Source of the DNA: a virus
DNA: 64,000 bases
IMG/VR virus record: IMGVR_UViG_3300013093_000043
Span: 1 to 64,000 of that record
Strand: one strand, 5' to 3'
Below, one piece after another: positions 27,348 through 35,446 of this stretch (the first letter of the stretch is position 1; each line of letters opens with the position of its first letter). The notes under the pieces are model-generated. The model saw only the letters and a list, made by a program, of their open reading frames with translations. It searched no databases and had not been told where the DNA came from. The position numbers and the translations under genes are program-made.

Positions 27348-27569
27348 GTGGCAACTTATGATAAAAACGGACAGAACGGAACTGGGGGCGGTGGAGCTGG
27401 ATCCAGCTCGTGGAGTCAGTCGGGCGGAAGTGGCGGTTGCGGCATTGTGGTAGTGCAATATAAAGCTCCTGTTCCGTATTTTGTTGGCGGGCAAATAACC
27501 TCAGACGGAACCACAGTGACTCATGTGTTCAATTCGGCCGGAAACTTTTCGCTGAGCCCGTTGTCGTAG
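27348..27569 (+). CDS. Glycine-rich adhesin C-terminal segment
   Basis: A 73-residue protein starting with GTG at 27348, with AAGGGA seven bases upstream. It has a Gly/Ser-rich start, then GCGIVVVQYKAP and a C-terminal strand pair (GGQITSDGTTVTHVFNSAGN) of the type that closes glycine-rich phage tail tips. It looks like the natural C-terminal end of the adhesin whose earlier parts lie at 25898-27291, now in a third reading frame. It may be expressed separately or be a remnant. No frameshift joining it to the previous gene is evident, because the intervening frame does not encode glycine-rich sequence. Confidence 0.5.
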   Translation: MATYDKNGQNGTGGGGAGSSSWSQSGGSGGCGIVVVQYKAPVPYFVGGQITSDGTTVTHVFNSAGNFSLSPLS

Positions 27570-27604
27570 CATTTTGGATAAGTATAGTATAAAGAGAACG
27601 AAAC

Positions 27605-29356
27605 ATGCCTTATACAGTAACAGCAAGCGATGGTGCAATTAATATCACAATACCCGACGGTACTGCAGATACTACCAGCACCAATTTAACTCTGCCCGGA
27701 CCCAACTATGTTGGATACGGACTACAACTCAACGAAAATCTATTGGATTTATTGACCAATTTTGCATCAAATTCGGCACCAATTGGCAATAACGTTGAAG
27801 GACAACTTTGGTTTAATAAAACCAATCAAACCCTGAATGTATTTGCCAATGTTGGTACACAAAATCAATTCATCACAGTGTCGGGAATTATAGTTGATAC
27901 CAATCAGCCGGTAATTGGGCAACCGGGTAATATGTGGTACAACCCAAATACCAATCAAATTTTTATGTACTCTAATGGTACATACAATCTGATAGCCCCG
28001 TTATACACTACACAACAAGGGCCTAGCGGGGCAATACCGGCACAGATTGGTGATCTAAATGTACTCAATGCCACACACAATGTAATCAAGTTAGAATACG
28101 GCGGAACTGTTATTGCAACCATTAGCTCGGACAATTCGTTTCAGCCTACACCGGCCATCACTGGATTCCCATATATCAATCAAGGTATTACGATTAACAA
28201 TACACTGACTGCGACCAAATTAAATTCTAATTTGACCGGTAATGTAATAGGAAATTTAACCGGCAATGTCACTGGCAACGTGATTGGAACCACATTGGTG
28301 GGCAGTTTAACTGGAAATGTACAAGCAACTTCGGGAACTATAACCACCTTGATTAGTTCTAATTTGACTGCCACTAGCGGCAATGTAACTGGATTGGTCA
28401 ATTTAAGTGCCACAAATTTGACCGCTACCAATGCTACAACCACTACACAAGTGTCTACTAACTTTAGCACCAGTAATATATTGGTAACTGGCGGAAGTAT
28501 GGCTGGATTATCTACAGTATCGGCAACAACAACGGCAACAACAAATTTAGTCACAGGAAATGCACAAATCACTGGGGGTGCAATATCAGCAACTCCAATA
28601 TCAGGCAGTACCGGATCGTTTACAACTCAAGTGTCTACTAATTTCAGCAGCGGCAATGTGTTGATCACGGGCGGACATATCAACTCGGTATCCAATATAA
28701 CAACCACAACAGGAACCGTAACAAATCTAATCAGCAGCAATGCACAAATCACTGGGGGTGCAATATCAGCAACCCCAATATCAGGCAGCACTGGAGTGTT
28801 CACAATTGCCAACATATCGCTTTTAGGGGCAGGCACAATACAAGCAGCCACTATTGGCAATGTGGGTACATTGTTAACAGGAACATTACAAACTGCGTCG
28901 CAAACCAACATAACTGCGTTGGGCAATATTACAACTGGTATTTGGAGTGCAACCACAGTGGGCACCACACATGGTGGAACTGGACTAAACTCGTTTACTT
29001 CTGGCGGTGCGGTTTATGCCACAAGTACATCGGCACTCGCTACTGGCACACTGCCGCCAACTGCAGGCGGAACTGGAGTAGCAACATTATCGGGAGTGGT
29101 ATACGCCAATGGTACTAGTGCGTTTACAGCAGCCACTGGAACACAAATAGCAACAGCCATTGGATCTGCAGCAGTAGTAAATGCCAACAATGCAGTGGTA
29201 GCAGCCAATGCTTCGGCAGTGTCTACAACTAATTTTACTATGTATCAATCGGGTAGCAAGTTGTACTTTGCTTATAATGGCGTTCCCATAGCATCATTGG
29301 ATTCAAGCGGACATTTTACTGCGGCCAATGATATTTCGGCTTTTACAACACCATAA
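27605..29356 (+). CDS. Tail fibre 2
   Basis: A 583-residue fibre with the same N-terminal module as the fibres at 24299 and 30345 (PYTVTASDG opening; YGLQLNENLLDLLTNFASN helix; QLWFNKTNQTLNVF and NMWYNPNTNQIFMYSNG repeats). The shaft is built from short Asn/Thr/Gly strands with GNV/GNL turns and includes two adjacent near-identical 60-residue repeats. The C-terminal part contains THGGTGLNSFTSGGAVYATS and PPTAGGTGVATLSG motifs common in fibre proteins and ends with a beta segment likely to form the tip. It was probably diversified by internal duplication. GAGAACG precedes the ATG after a 35-nt gap. Confidence 0.75.
   Translation: MPYTVTASDGAINITIPDGTADTTSTNLTLPGPNYVGYGLQLNENLLDLLTNFASNSAPIGNNVEGQLWFNKTNQTLNVFANVGTQNQFITVSGIIVDTNQPVIGQPGNMWYNPNTNQIFMYSNGTYNLIAPLYTTQQGPSGAIPAQIGDLNVLNATHNVIKLEYGGTVIATISSDNSFQPTPAITGFPYINQGITINNTLTATKLNSNLTGNVIGNLTGNVTGNVIGTTLVGSLTGNVQATSGTITTLISSNLTATSGNVTGLVNLSATNLTATNATTTTQVSTNFSTSNILVTGGSMAGLSTVSATTTATTNLVTGNAQITGGAISATPISGSTGSFTTQVSTNFSSGNVLITGGHINSVSNITTTTGTVTNLISSNAQITGGAISATPISGSTGVFTIANISLLGAGTIQAATIGNVGTLLTGTLQTASQTNITALGNITTGIWSATTVGTTHGGTGLNSFTSGGAVYATSTSALATGTLPPTAGGTGVATLSGVVYANGTSAFTAATGTQIATAIGSAAVVNANNAVVAANASAVSTTNFTMYQSGSKLYFAYNGVPIASLDSSGHFTAANDISAFTTP
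28441..28800 (+). repeat. Two tandem 180-bp repeats in tail fibre 2
   Basis: 28441-28620 and 28621-28800 align end to end at exactly 180 bp. The conserved parts include CAAGTGTCTACTAA near each start and a nearly identical 50-bp stretch beginning TGCACAAATCACTGGGGGTG at 28561 and 28741. Protein repeats are (T)QVSTNFS...NAQITGGAISATPISGSTG. Confidence 0.8.
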
Positions 29357-29357
29357 T

Positions 29358-30296
29358 ATGACTCTACCCAGCACTGGATCAATATCAATTTCCCAAGCCG
29401 ATGTAGAAACTTTACAAACGCCTACTACCAGTATCAGCATGAATAACAGTTTGATTAGGTTTTTGGCCAATCACCAAACTGCAAATTCGGCTATATCTAT
29501 GTCGCAATTGTATGGATCAAGTTATGTGGTTGCTGCCGGAGCATTGTTTACAACTGTTGGCAGTTATCTGTATCAATTGCCAAGAACTTCGGGCCCAACT
29601 ATCAAAATAGTATCCATAGGTGGAGGTGGCGGTGGTGGCGGAGGCTCGGCACGAACTGCTCACAATCCGCGAGGACCTGGTGGCGGTGGTGGAAGCGGTG
29701 AAATTACCCTTGCTACAGTGACAGTGACTCCGGGGCAGTATATCTGGATCACTGTGGGCAGCGGCGGGACCGGCGGAGGTGCATGCGACGGGCATTACAG
29801 TCCGGGAACGTCTGGCGGAACTGGCAGCTACAGTGGAGTAAGTATAAACAATCCAGCATCTTCCTTTTCGTTGACAGCTGCGGCCTGGATCAGTCTAGCT
29901 TTTGGCGGCCTGGGCGGAGATCAGGGATACGATGTACCATTTGGTGCTGTATGCTATGGCGGTGCAGCCGGATCGGGCGGTGTAGGAACTGATATTGCCA
30001 GCTATGCTCAAGCCGGAGGAAATGCACAATACGGGGTAACATCAGGTGGTGGCACCGGTGGGCAAGGATTCAATATAACCACTACTGTGGGAACTGAACC
30101 TACATATTCTGTAGGATCATCGGGATCGGGCGGAGTGGGCAACGATCCTGGAGGATCAACTTATGCCACTACCGGAACAACATACGGTGCCGGGGGCGGA
30201 GGTGGCGGAACCAATAACGAATTTGCCGGCGAAGGCCCGGGAATTAACGGAGCTCCGGGATCACAGGGTGCAGTATTTGTATGGTGGGGATACTAA
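29358..30296 (+). CDS. Glycine-rich tail-tip/adhesin protein
   Basis: A 312-residue protein. I chose the ATG at 29358, directly after the preceding TAA, over an upstream start inside tail fibre 2. The N-terminal 60 residues (TLPSTGSISISQADVETLQT; a LIRFLANHQ helix; AISMSQLYGSS) are typical of a small attachment domain found at the front of phage tail proteins. The remaining 240 residues are glycine-rich (IKIVSIGGGGGGGG; GAGGGGGGTNNEFAGEG) and end in GAVFVWWGY, a closing strand like those of other Gly-rich tail proteins. It probably forms a host-binding tip made of packed polyglycine helices. It is distinct from the adhesin at 25898 because it is intact and lacks a Hint domain. Confidence 0.65.
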   Translation: MTLPSTGSISISQADVETLQTPTTSISMNNSLIRFLANHQTANSAISMSQLYGSSYVVAAGALFTTVGSYLYQLPRTSGPTIKIVSIGGGGGGGGGSARTAHNPRGPGGGGGSGEITLATVTVTPGQYIWITVGSGGTGGGACDGHYSPGTSGGTGSYSGVSINNPASSFSLTAAAWISLAFGGLGGDQGYDVPFGAVCYGGAAGSGGVGTDIASYAQAGGNAQYGVTSGGGTGGQGFNITTTVGTEPTYSVGSSGSGGVGNDPGGSTYATTGTTYGAGGGGGGTNNEFAGEGPGINGAPGSQGAVFVWWGY

Positions 30297-30344
30297 GCCG
30301 TAAACAACACTAAATATACTAATATAGCGATCAAAGGAATTTAA

Positions 30345-31526
30345 ATGGCATACACTATTAATCTAACCAACGGAGCAACATTGATTCCTGGCGGATTATC
30401 TGACGGTACCGTCGACACAACACATACAAGTTTGGTATTGATTGGTAAAGATTTTGCCAACTACGGTACTTACCTAAACGATAACTTTGTACATTTATTA
30501 GAAAATTTTGCAAATAACTCGAGCCCGGCCAATCCGCTTAAAGGTCAACTGTGGTGGGATACCACAAACAACGTATTAAAAGTCTATTCAGGCACAAGTT
30601 GGAAAATATCAACCGGTGCTACCAGTGCTCCTTTTGCAAGTCCGCCAACTGATTTGAGTCTACTGGGCGGCGATTTGTGGTTTGACACTACAAATAATCA
30701 GTTAAAAGTATATTCGGGCAGCAGTTGGATTACAGTAGGCCCTGCAGCTACTACTGCAACAGGTAATACTGGAGCATTTCCGGCCTTGATGACTGATACT
30801 TCTAGCGGAGTACACATTGTAATACAATTATTATTCAGCAATTCGTTGTATGCCGTAATATCAAAAGACACTTTTTCAACTTCACTGTCGGGTTTTAGTC
30901 CGACAATTGTGGCTGGTATAAATTTTAGCACCACAGCCAGTCCAAGTTGGGCTTTGAGTACGCAATCTCAAAGTGCAACAAATTTGACATTGGCACAACG
31001 CGACAGTGGCGGAGGATTGACTGCCAGTACTTTTTATGCCACAACCGGCATACTGCCAACAGCCAATGCCACAGTTAATTTGGGCAGTACCACTGCTTGG
31101 TTTAACAATGTTTATGGTACAAGTTTACATGCTCAATATGCCGATTTGGCCGAACGGTTTGAAGCAGATGTAGAATACGAAGCCGGGACTGTGGTAGAAT
31201 TAGGCGGGCCAGCCGAAATTACCGCGGTTGGTTCAGAATTAAGCGAAGATGTATTTGGAGTCATAAGTACTAATGCAGGCTATTTAATGAATTCTCGAGC
31301 CGGCAACAACAAAACACATCCCCCTGTAGCTGTTCAAGGCCGAGTTCCTGTTAAAGTAACCGGAAAAGTACGCAAAGGCGATCGTTTAGTCAGTGCCGGA
31401 AATGGTTTAGCTAGAGCAGGTAAACGGTCCGAGCTGACAGCTTGGAATGTTATTGGTCGCAGTCTAGAAGATAAAACAACAGTGGGTGAGGGAATTGTCG
31501 AAGCCGCAGTTAAGATGAACAGTTAA
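30345..31526 (+). CDS. Tail fibre 3 with C-terminal YADLAE-type domain
   Basis: A 393-residue fibre with the shared N-terminal module (AYTINLTNG; NFVHLLENFANNSSP; QLWWDTTNNVLKVYSGTSW and LWFDTTNNQLKVYSGSSW). After a short shaft comes a C-terminal domain starting near residue 262: HAQYADLAERFEADVEYEAG, then VFGVISTNAGYLMN, VAVQGRVPVKVTGKVRKGDR and a final helix-strand. This domain is widespread in phage fibre/structural proteins and resembles intramolecular chaperone or autocleavage domains (peptidase G2-like), but I am not certain of that assignment. The upstream 48-nt gap holds a weak late-like ACTAAATATACT and a good AAAGGA ribosome-binding site. Confidence 0.7.
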   Translation: MAYTINLTNGATLIPGGLSDGTVDTTHTSLVLIGKDFANYGTYLNDNFVHLLENFANNSSPANPLKGQLWWDTTNNVLKVYSGTSWKISTGATSAPFASPPTDLSLLGGDLWFDTTNNQLKVYSGSSWITVGPAATTATGNTGAFPALMTDTSSGVHIVIQLLFSNSLYAVISKDTFSTSLSGFSPTIVAGINFSTTASPSWALSTQSQSATNLTLAQRDSGGGLTASTFYATTGILPTANATVNLGSTTAWFNNVYGTSLHAQYADLAERFEADVEYEAGTVVELGGPAEITAVGSELSEDVFGVISTNAGYLMNSRAGNNKTHPPVAVQGRVPVKVTGKVRKGDRLVSAGNGLARAGKRSELTAWNVIGRSLEDKTTVGEGIVEAAVKMNS

Positions 31527-31540
31527 GGATATAACACAAA

Positions 31541-32530
31541 ATGGCATACAGTTCAGGTGGCTTGATAGCAGCATCGGATTACAACGGATTTGTGGGCTCA
31601 AGCCCTAGTGCCGTTAGCAATACAATCAATACAGTTTGGGCCACCGGAAGTGGTGCTTGGGGCTACGGACAAACTGCTCTGTCACAGGTAAGCAGCAGCG
31701 GATTGGTCACTGCAACTCAATGGGCCAGTGCCATTAACACGCTAAACAGTATTCAAACACATCAAACCGGTAGTGGTACAGGACTTACAGCTCCCACTAC
31801 TGGAAGCCTAGCTACATATTTGGGATCGTTTAGTTCAAGCATTAACTCTGCCTATGGCAATGCACTAGTATTTGCTTCTCAAGGAACCACAGTAACCAAT
31901 GCCAATATTGCAGCGTCAGACGTTGCAGCCAATACAGCCAGCCCGGTATCGTATACTGTGACACGTACTGCAACCTTTGCCAGTGCTGACCAAGCAAGAT
32001 ATTTCTTCAACGCCGGCGGGCAATTGAATTATACCATTGCTGGAGTAACCAACAATGACGGAACTAGTCGTAGTGGAGACCTGGTAACTTTACTAGCAAC
32101 CAACCTTAAAGGCATAACAGCATTTAGAGCCAACACCAATGGTGGAAGAACTGGCTCGGGTGGTACAGTAAATACCAATACCACCAATATTGGCTACTAT
32201 GGACTTACTACTAGCAATGTTACTATACAACAAATCACTAGCACTACCAGTGGATATACTAGCGATTATGCAAACGTACAAGTTAAAACCAATGGTGTGC
32301 AAGGAACCAACAACGACAACGGGTCGGTCGTTACATTTTATCTAAATGTGTACAGTGCCAGTCGTCCCACATTGCCAGCAGCACCTCCTGCAGGACCAGG
32401 CGGTACTCCGGGAATTAGTAATACTGTAGTAAATGATACTATAAATGTTACCATACAACATCACATTGATATTGTTTATCCGGAAACAACCAATTTAAGC
32501 AACGTGTGGGGTGCAGTTACAATAGCATAA
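31541..32530 (+). CDS. Tail structural protein, copy 1 of a tandem pair
   Basis: A 329-residue protein closely related to the next gene. Shared parts are the start (MAYxxGGLI(A/E)ASDYN.F), GYGQTALSxVSSxGLV(T/S)A(T/S)QW, a TRTATF..ADQARYFFN.GGQLN core, and the end (H.(I)D(I/V)VYPETTNLSN.WG.VTIA). It is Asn/Thr/Ser rich and beta-predicted, lacks a signal peptide, and follows the fibre genes. It was probably a virion protein, perhaps part of the fibre assembly or a decoration exposed to host surfaces. The exact role is not recognised. AAGGATATAA precedes the ATG. Copy 1 carries a longer insert with a Pro/Ala-rich stretch (PTLPAAPPAGPGG) near residue 283. Confidence 0.6.
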   Translation: MAYSSGGLIAASDYNGFVGSSPSAVSNTINTVWATGSGAWGYGQTALSQVSSSGLVTATQWASAINTLNSIQTHQTGSGTGLTAPTTGSLATYLGSFSSSINSAYGNALVFASQGTTVTNANIAASDVAANTASPVSYTVTRTATFASADQARYFFNAGGQLNYTIAGVTNNDGTSRSGDLVTLLATNLKGITAFRANTNGGRTGSGGTVNTNTTNIGYYGLTTSNVTIQQITSTTSGYTSDYANVQVKTNGVQGTNNDNGSVVTFYLNVYSASRPTLPAAPPAGPGGTPGISNTVVNDTINVTIQHHIDIVYPETTNLSNVWGAVTIA

Positions 32531-32540
32531 GAGAATATAA

Positions 32541-33461
32541 ATGGCTTATAATCAGGGTGGATTAATCGAAGCCAGTGACTACAATAATTTTTTAAATGGG
32601 TCAAATCAATTAAATAGTATTTGGAGCACTGGAACTGGCAGTACCGGGTACGGTCAAACCGCTTTGAGTGCAGTGAGCTCGACTGGATTGGTTAGTGCTA
32701 GCCAATGGTCCAGTTTGATCAACACATTAAACAGTATTTCGGTACATCAAAGCGGTGTTGGATCGGGAATAAGTTCGGTTACTTCGGGCGGTACCATATA
32801 CTATCTCTCGGCATTGAGCAGTAGTATCAACACAGTTTATACCAATAGATTAACAAAAGCCACTCAAGGCACTACCACAACCGGATCAGTGTTCAGCCCA
32901 AACTACACTGTATCCAGTACGACCGCAGCACAAACCTGGAGCTTTACTCGCACTGCAACATTTGGCAATGCCGACCAAGCCCGATACTTTTTTAACTGTG
33001 GCGGACAACTGAATTTTGTCACTACCAGTGTAACCAACAACGATTCCAGTGTTCGTAGTGCCGATTGGGTAACATTGATTGGTACCAATTTCAACAGCCT
33101 CCCGGCAATAAACTACAACTCCAATGGCGGACGCAGTGGTATTGGTGGAACTGTTAATACTGCTGTTACCAATTTGGGATATTATGGACTGACAACTAGC
33201 AATGTGACCATTAGCAAAATAACAACATTATCGCCAACCTACACTGGAGACTATGTTGTAATGTCGTTGGGATCCAACGGCACACAAGGCACACATGGCG
33301 ATACTGGATCGGTTATTTACATGAATTTTACAGTATTTTCAGCTTCGACGGCTTCGGCATTTAACGAAAGTATAAATGTTACATGGAATCACAGAATCGA
33401 CGTAGTCTATCCAGAAACCACCAACTTGTCAAATAGTTGGGGCACAGTCACAATAGCATAA
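32541..33461 (+). CDS. Tail structural protein, copy 2 of a tandem pair
   Basis: A 306-residue paralogue of 31541-32530, starting 10 nt after it. The same ordered motifs are visible (GGLIEASDYNNF, GYGQTALSAVSSTG, TFGNADQARYFFNCGGQLNF, INVTWNHRIDVVYPETTNLS), with divergence concentrated in the middle. A tandem duplication followed by divergence is the simplest explanation, as often seen in host-range regions. It is the last gene of the late structural block; the next gene has its own sigma70-type promoter. No terminator hairpin is obvious in the 44 nt that follow. Confidence 0.6.
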   Translation: MAYNQGGLIEASDYNNFLNGSNQLNSIWSTGTGSTGYGQTALSAVSSTGLVSASQWSSLINTLNSISVHQSGVGSGISSVTSGGTIYYLSALSSSINTVYTNRLTKATQGTTTTGSVFSPNYTVSSTTAAQTWSFTRTATFGNADQARYFFNCGGQLNFVTTSVTNNDSSVRSADWVTLIGTNFNSLPAINYNSNGGRSGIGGTVNTAVTNLGYYGLTTSNVTISKITTLSPTYTGDYVVMSLGSNGTQGTHGDTGSVIYMNFTVFSASTASAFNESINVTWNHRIDVVYPETTNLSNSWGTVTIA

Positions 33462-33470
33462 CCAAACTCA

Positions 33471-33499
33471 TTGACATCAACACTGTAGCATGTTATACT
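33471..33499 (+). promoter_or_regulatory. Strong sigma70-type promoter for the accessory block
   Basis: TTGACA (33471-33476), a 17-nt spacer and TATACT (33494-33499) make a near-consensus host-type promoter, in a 44-nt intergenic gap. The start codon at 33506 begins 7 nt after the -10 box, so the transcript would begin at or next to the ATG (leaderless). No Shine-Dalgarno sequence precedes that ATG. It marks the switch from late structural genes to accessory genes that are probably expressed early. Confidence 0.65.
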
Positions 33500-33505
33500 G
33501 TGTAG

Positions 33506-33835
33506 ATGGACTTAGACACACTCAAATCATACATCACAGTAGCCACAGACTATCAAGTTAACAAACGCATACTCCGCGAGAAAATCCAAACCGATTTGCA
33601 TTTTGCCTACAATGGCGGCTTGTTCAAAGCCACTCCCGAATTGATTTTGTTTGCAAATGCATGGCCTCGTACTCAAGACTTGTATTTGGAAGACACATAT
33701 CAAAATCCCATACACATTCCCGATCCTGAATCGTTTGCTGAACAATGCAAAGAATGTTATTCTAAAGTGATGAACCGTTGGCATCAACAACATGACGAAC
33801 TCAAAAAAATTAGAAAAATCCACTTCAACCGCTAG
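33506..33835 (+). CDS. Small conserved-looking protein, unknown function
   Basis: A 109-residue protein, first gene after the sigma70-type promoter. It is helical with a basic C-terminus (NRWHQQHDELKKIRKIHF), and the middle reads FAYNGGLFKATPELILFANA, then IHIPDPESF. Small proteins of this build, with a YNGGLF.(A/V)TPEL core and a C-terminal helix, occur in aquatic T4-like phages without known function. The gene would be translated from a leaderless or near-leaderless transcript. It overlaps the next gene by 44 nt, so the two are probably co-expressed. Confidence 0.6.
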   Translation: MDLDTLKSYITVATDYQVNKRILREKIQTDLHFAYNGGLFKATPELILFANAWPRTQDLYLEDTYQNPIHIPDPESFAEQCKECYSKVMNRWHQQHDELKKIRKIHFNR

Positions 33836-34610
33836 AGGTGTTGTTGTATTTGCATTTAACACCGAGACTGTTGACTATGTAAAGATTGCAGATCAAACCA
33901 GTCAATTGGCCGGCCACTACATGGATTTGCCCGTCACACTAATAACTGATCATGATGCAGATCCCAAGTTTAGATACGACAATATCATAACAATAGATAA
34001 ACAAGGAGATAATTTTAGAGATGGAAGCGTACAATGGAGAAATCGTGGACGACATTGGGCATACGCTCTCACGCCCTATGAAGATACTATATTGCTTGAT
34101 TGCGACTATTTGGTGCTTGATTCCAGTCTCGATCGTTTATTTGATACAGACTTTGACTACAAACTAATGCACCATAACACAAATTATGCGGGTGCAGTAT
34201 ATGAACGCATGGGCGAGACTAGCTTACCGTTTATCTGGGCCACAGTGATACTATTTCGCAAATCTAAAAAATCTGAATTGTTATTCGATCTAGTGGGAAA
34301 GATACAACGCAATTACGATTATTACCGAGCATTGTATAACATTCGTGAAGGTAATTATAGAAACGATTATGCGTTTGCTATTGCTAACACGATCTTAAAC
34401 GGATACAACTTGAATGAAGATCAGGGCATTCCGTGGCCTATGTTTACTATTGAAGAAACGATTGATCAAGTATTGTATGACGACAATTTTTTATATGTTT
34501 ATAGTGAAGGTGCAGGGAGAATAGTGCCAAGACAAAACACACACATCATGGACAAACAATATCTACAAAGTCCGGACTTTGAACAATTGGTAAATGGATT
34601 AATGGTATGA
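33792..34610 (+). CDS. GT-A-like glycosyltransferase
   Basis: A 272-residue protein with a GT-A/GT8-like layout. It has an N-terminal Rossmann strand (GVVVFAFNTETVDYVKIADQ), VTLITDHDAD, and a DxD-type metal site DCDYLVLD at 103-110, after the TPYEDTILL strand that precedes DxD in this fold. It then has a FIWATVILFRKS acceptor-side strand. The enzyme likely transfers a sugar from a nucleotide donor, but donor and acceptor are unknown. It belongs with the next gene, a shorter relative in which the site reads LESDLLFT. The start overlaps the preceding gene by 44 nt, and no better downstream start is present. Confidence 0.6.
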   Translation: MTNSKKLEKSTSTARGVVVFAFNTETVDYVKIADQTSQLAGHYMDLPVTLITDHDADPKFRYDNIITIDKQGDNFRDGSVQWRNRGRHWAYALTPYEDTILLDCDYLVLDSSLDRLFDTDFDYKLMHHNTNYAGAVYERMGETSLPFIWATVILFRKSKKSELLFDLVGKIQRNYDYYRALYNIREGNYRNDYAFAIANTILNGYNLNEDQGIPWPMFTIEETIDQVLYDDNFLYVYSEGAGRIVPRQNTHIMDKQYLQSPDFEQLVNGLMV

Positions 34611-35446
34611 GTCAACATCAAGAACAACAGGGTTTTGTAACCTTTGCAATTAACACGCCCGAAGTTGACTACGGACGATTGGCATATCTTCAATGCTTGA
34701 ATGTTAAAGCCACGCAACAAGAGAACCGTTATGCGGTTATTGCGGATGAAGCAACATACAATTCATTTAACAAAAAACAACTCAACGCATTTGATTATGT
34801 TATCAGACTGCCTGAGGGATTTGAACAAAATCCCTTTGTTGCAGAACCTTATGTGTTCTCGCTTACTCCGTTTAAAGAAACTATTAAACTAGAAAGTGAT
34901 TTATTGTTTACCCGCAGTATAGATCACTGGTGGACTGCATTTAGACTTCGTGATGTTTGTTTAGGTAATGGTGCCAAAAATGTTATGGACACACCCAGTG
35001 CGGTTAGAAAATACAGACAACTATTTGATGCAAATCAATTACCTGATGTTTATACAGGCTTGATGTATTTTAGATACACGCAAACTGCCAAACAATTTTT
35101 TGAACTTGCTAGGTTTGTATTTCAGGAATGGGATTTTATTAAAACTTATCTTGAAGGTGTAGACCTAGAACTAAAGCCCACAACCGATGTTGTGTATGCA
35201 TTGGCGGCATTGATTTTGGGCGAAGAAGCAGTCTTGATGCCTAGTATGGATTTTATAAACTTCGTACACATGAAGTCGGGCTTCAATGGATGGAGCGATG
35301 CACGTAGTTGGCTAGAGACTGTGATGCACGAGCGTGATGGTGATATTATACGCATTAACAACTTAAATCAATACGATCCGGTTCACTATCATGACAAAAC
35401 ATACGCCACACAGGAACTAATAGAATACTATGAATCAAAAGCCTAA
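34607..35446 (+). CDS. GT-A-like glycosyltransferase paralogue with altered DxD site
   Basis: A 279-residue protein related to the preceding gene: the start GFVTFAINTPEVDYGRLAYL parallels VVVFAFNTETVDYVKIA, and SLTPFKETIKLESDLLFT parallels ALTPYEDTILLDCDYLVL. Here the DxD position reads ESD, so metal binding may differ. Further on are TGLMYFRYTQTA and a helical C-terminal half ending in DPVHYHDKTYATQ. It starts on an ATG overlapping the previous stop (ATGGTATGA). It may be a glycosyltransferase of different specificity or a non-catalytic partner of its neighbour. Tandem duplication is likely. Confidence 0.55.
   Translation: MSQHQEQQGFVTFAINTPEVDYGRLAYLQCLNVKATQQENRYAVIADEATYNSFNKKQLNAFDYVIRLPEGFEQNPFVAEPYVFSLTPFKETIKLESDLLFTRSIDHWWTAFRLRDVCLGNGAKNVMDTPSAVRKYRQLFDANQLPDVYTGLMYFRYTQTAKQFFELARFVFQEWDFIKTYLEGVDLELKPTTDVVYALAALILGEEAVLMPSMDFINFVHMKSGFNGWSDARSWLETVMHERDGDIIRINNLNQYDPVHYHDKTYATQELIEYYESKA

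Noticed and set aside
28180-28572. Long Val/Pro-rich minus-strand ORFs within tail fibres
   Set aside because: The fibre genes lack stop codons on the opposite strand because of their Thr/Asn/Gly repeats. The translations are low-complexity with no start signal.
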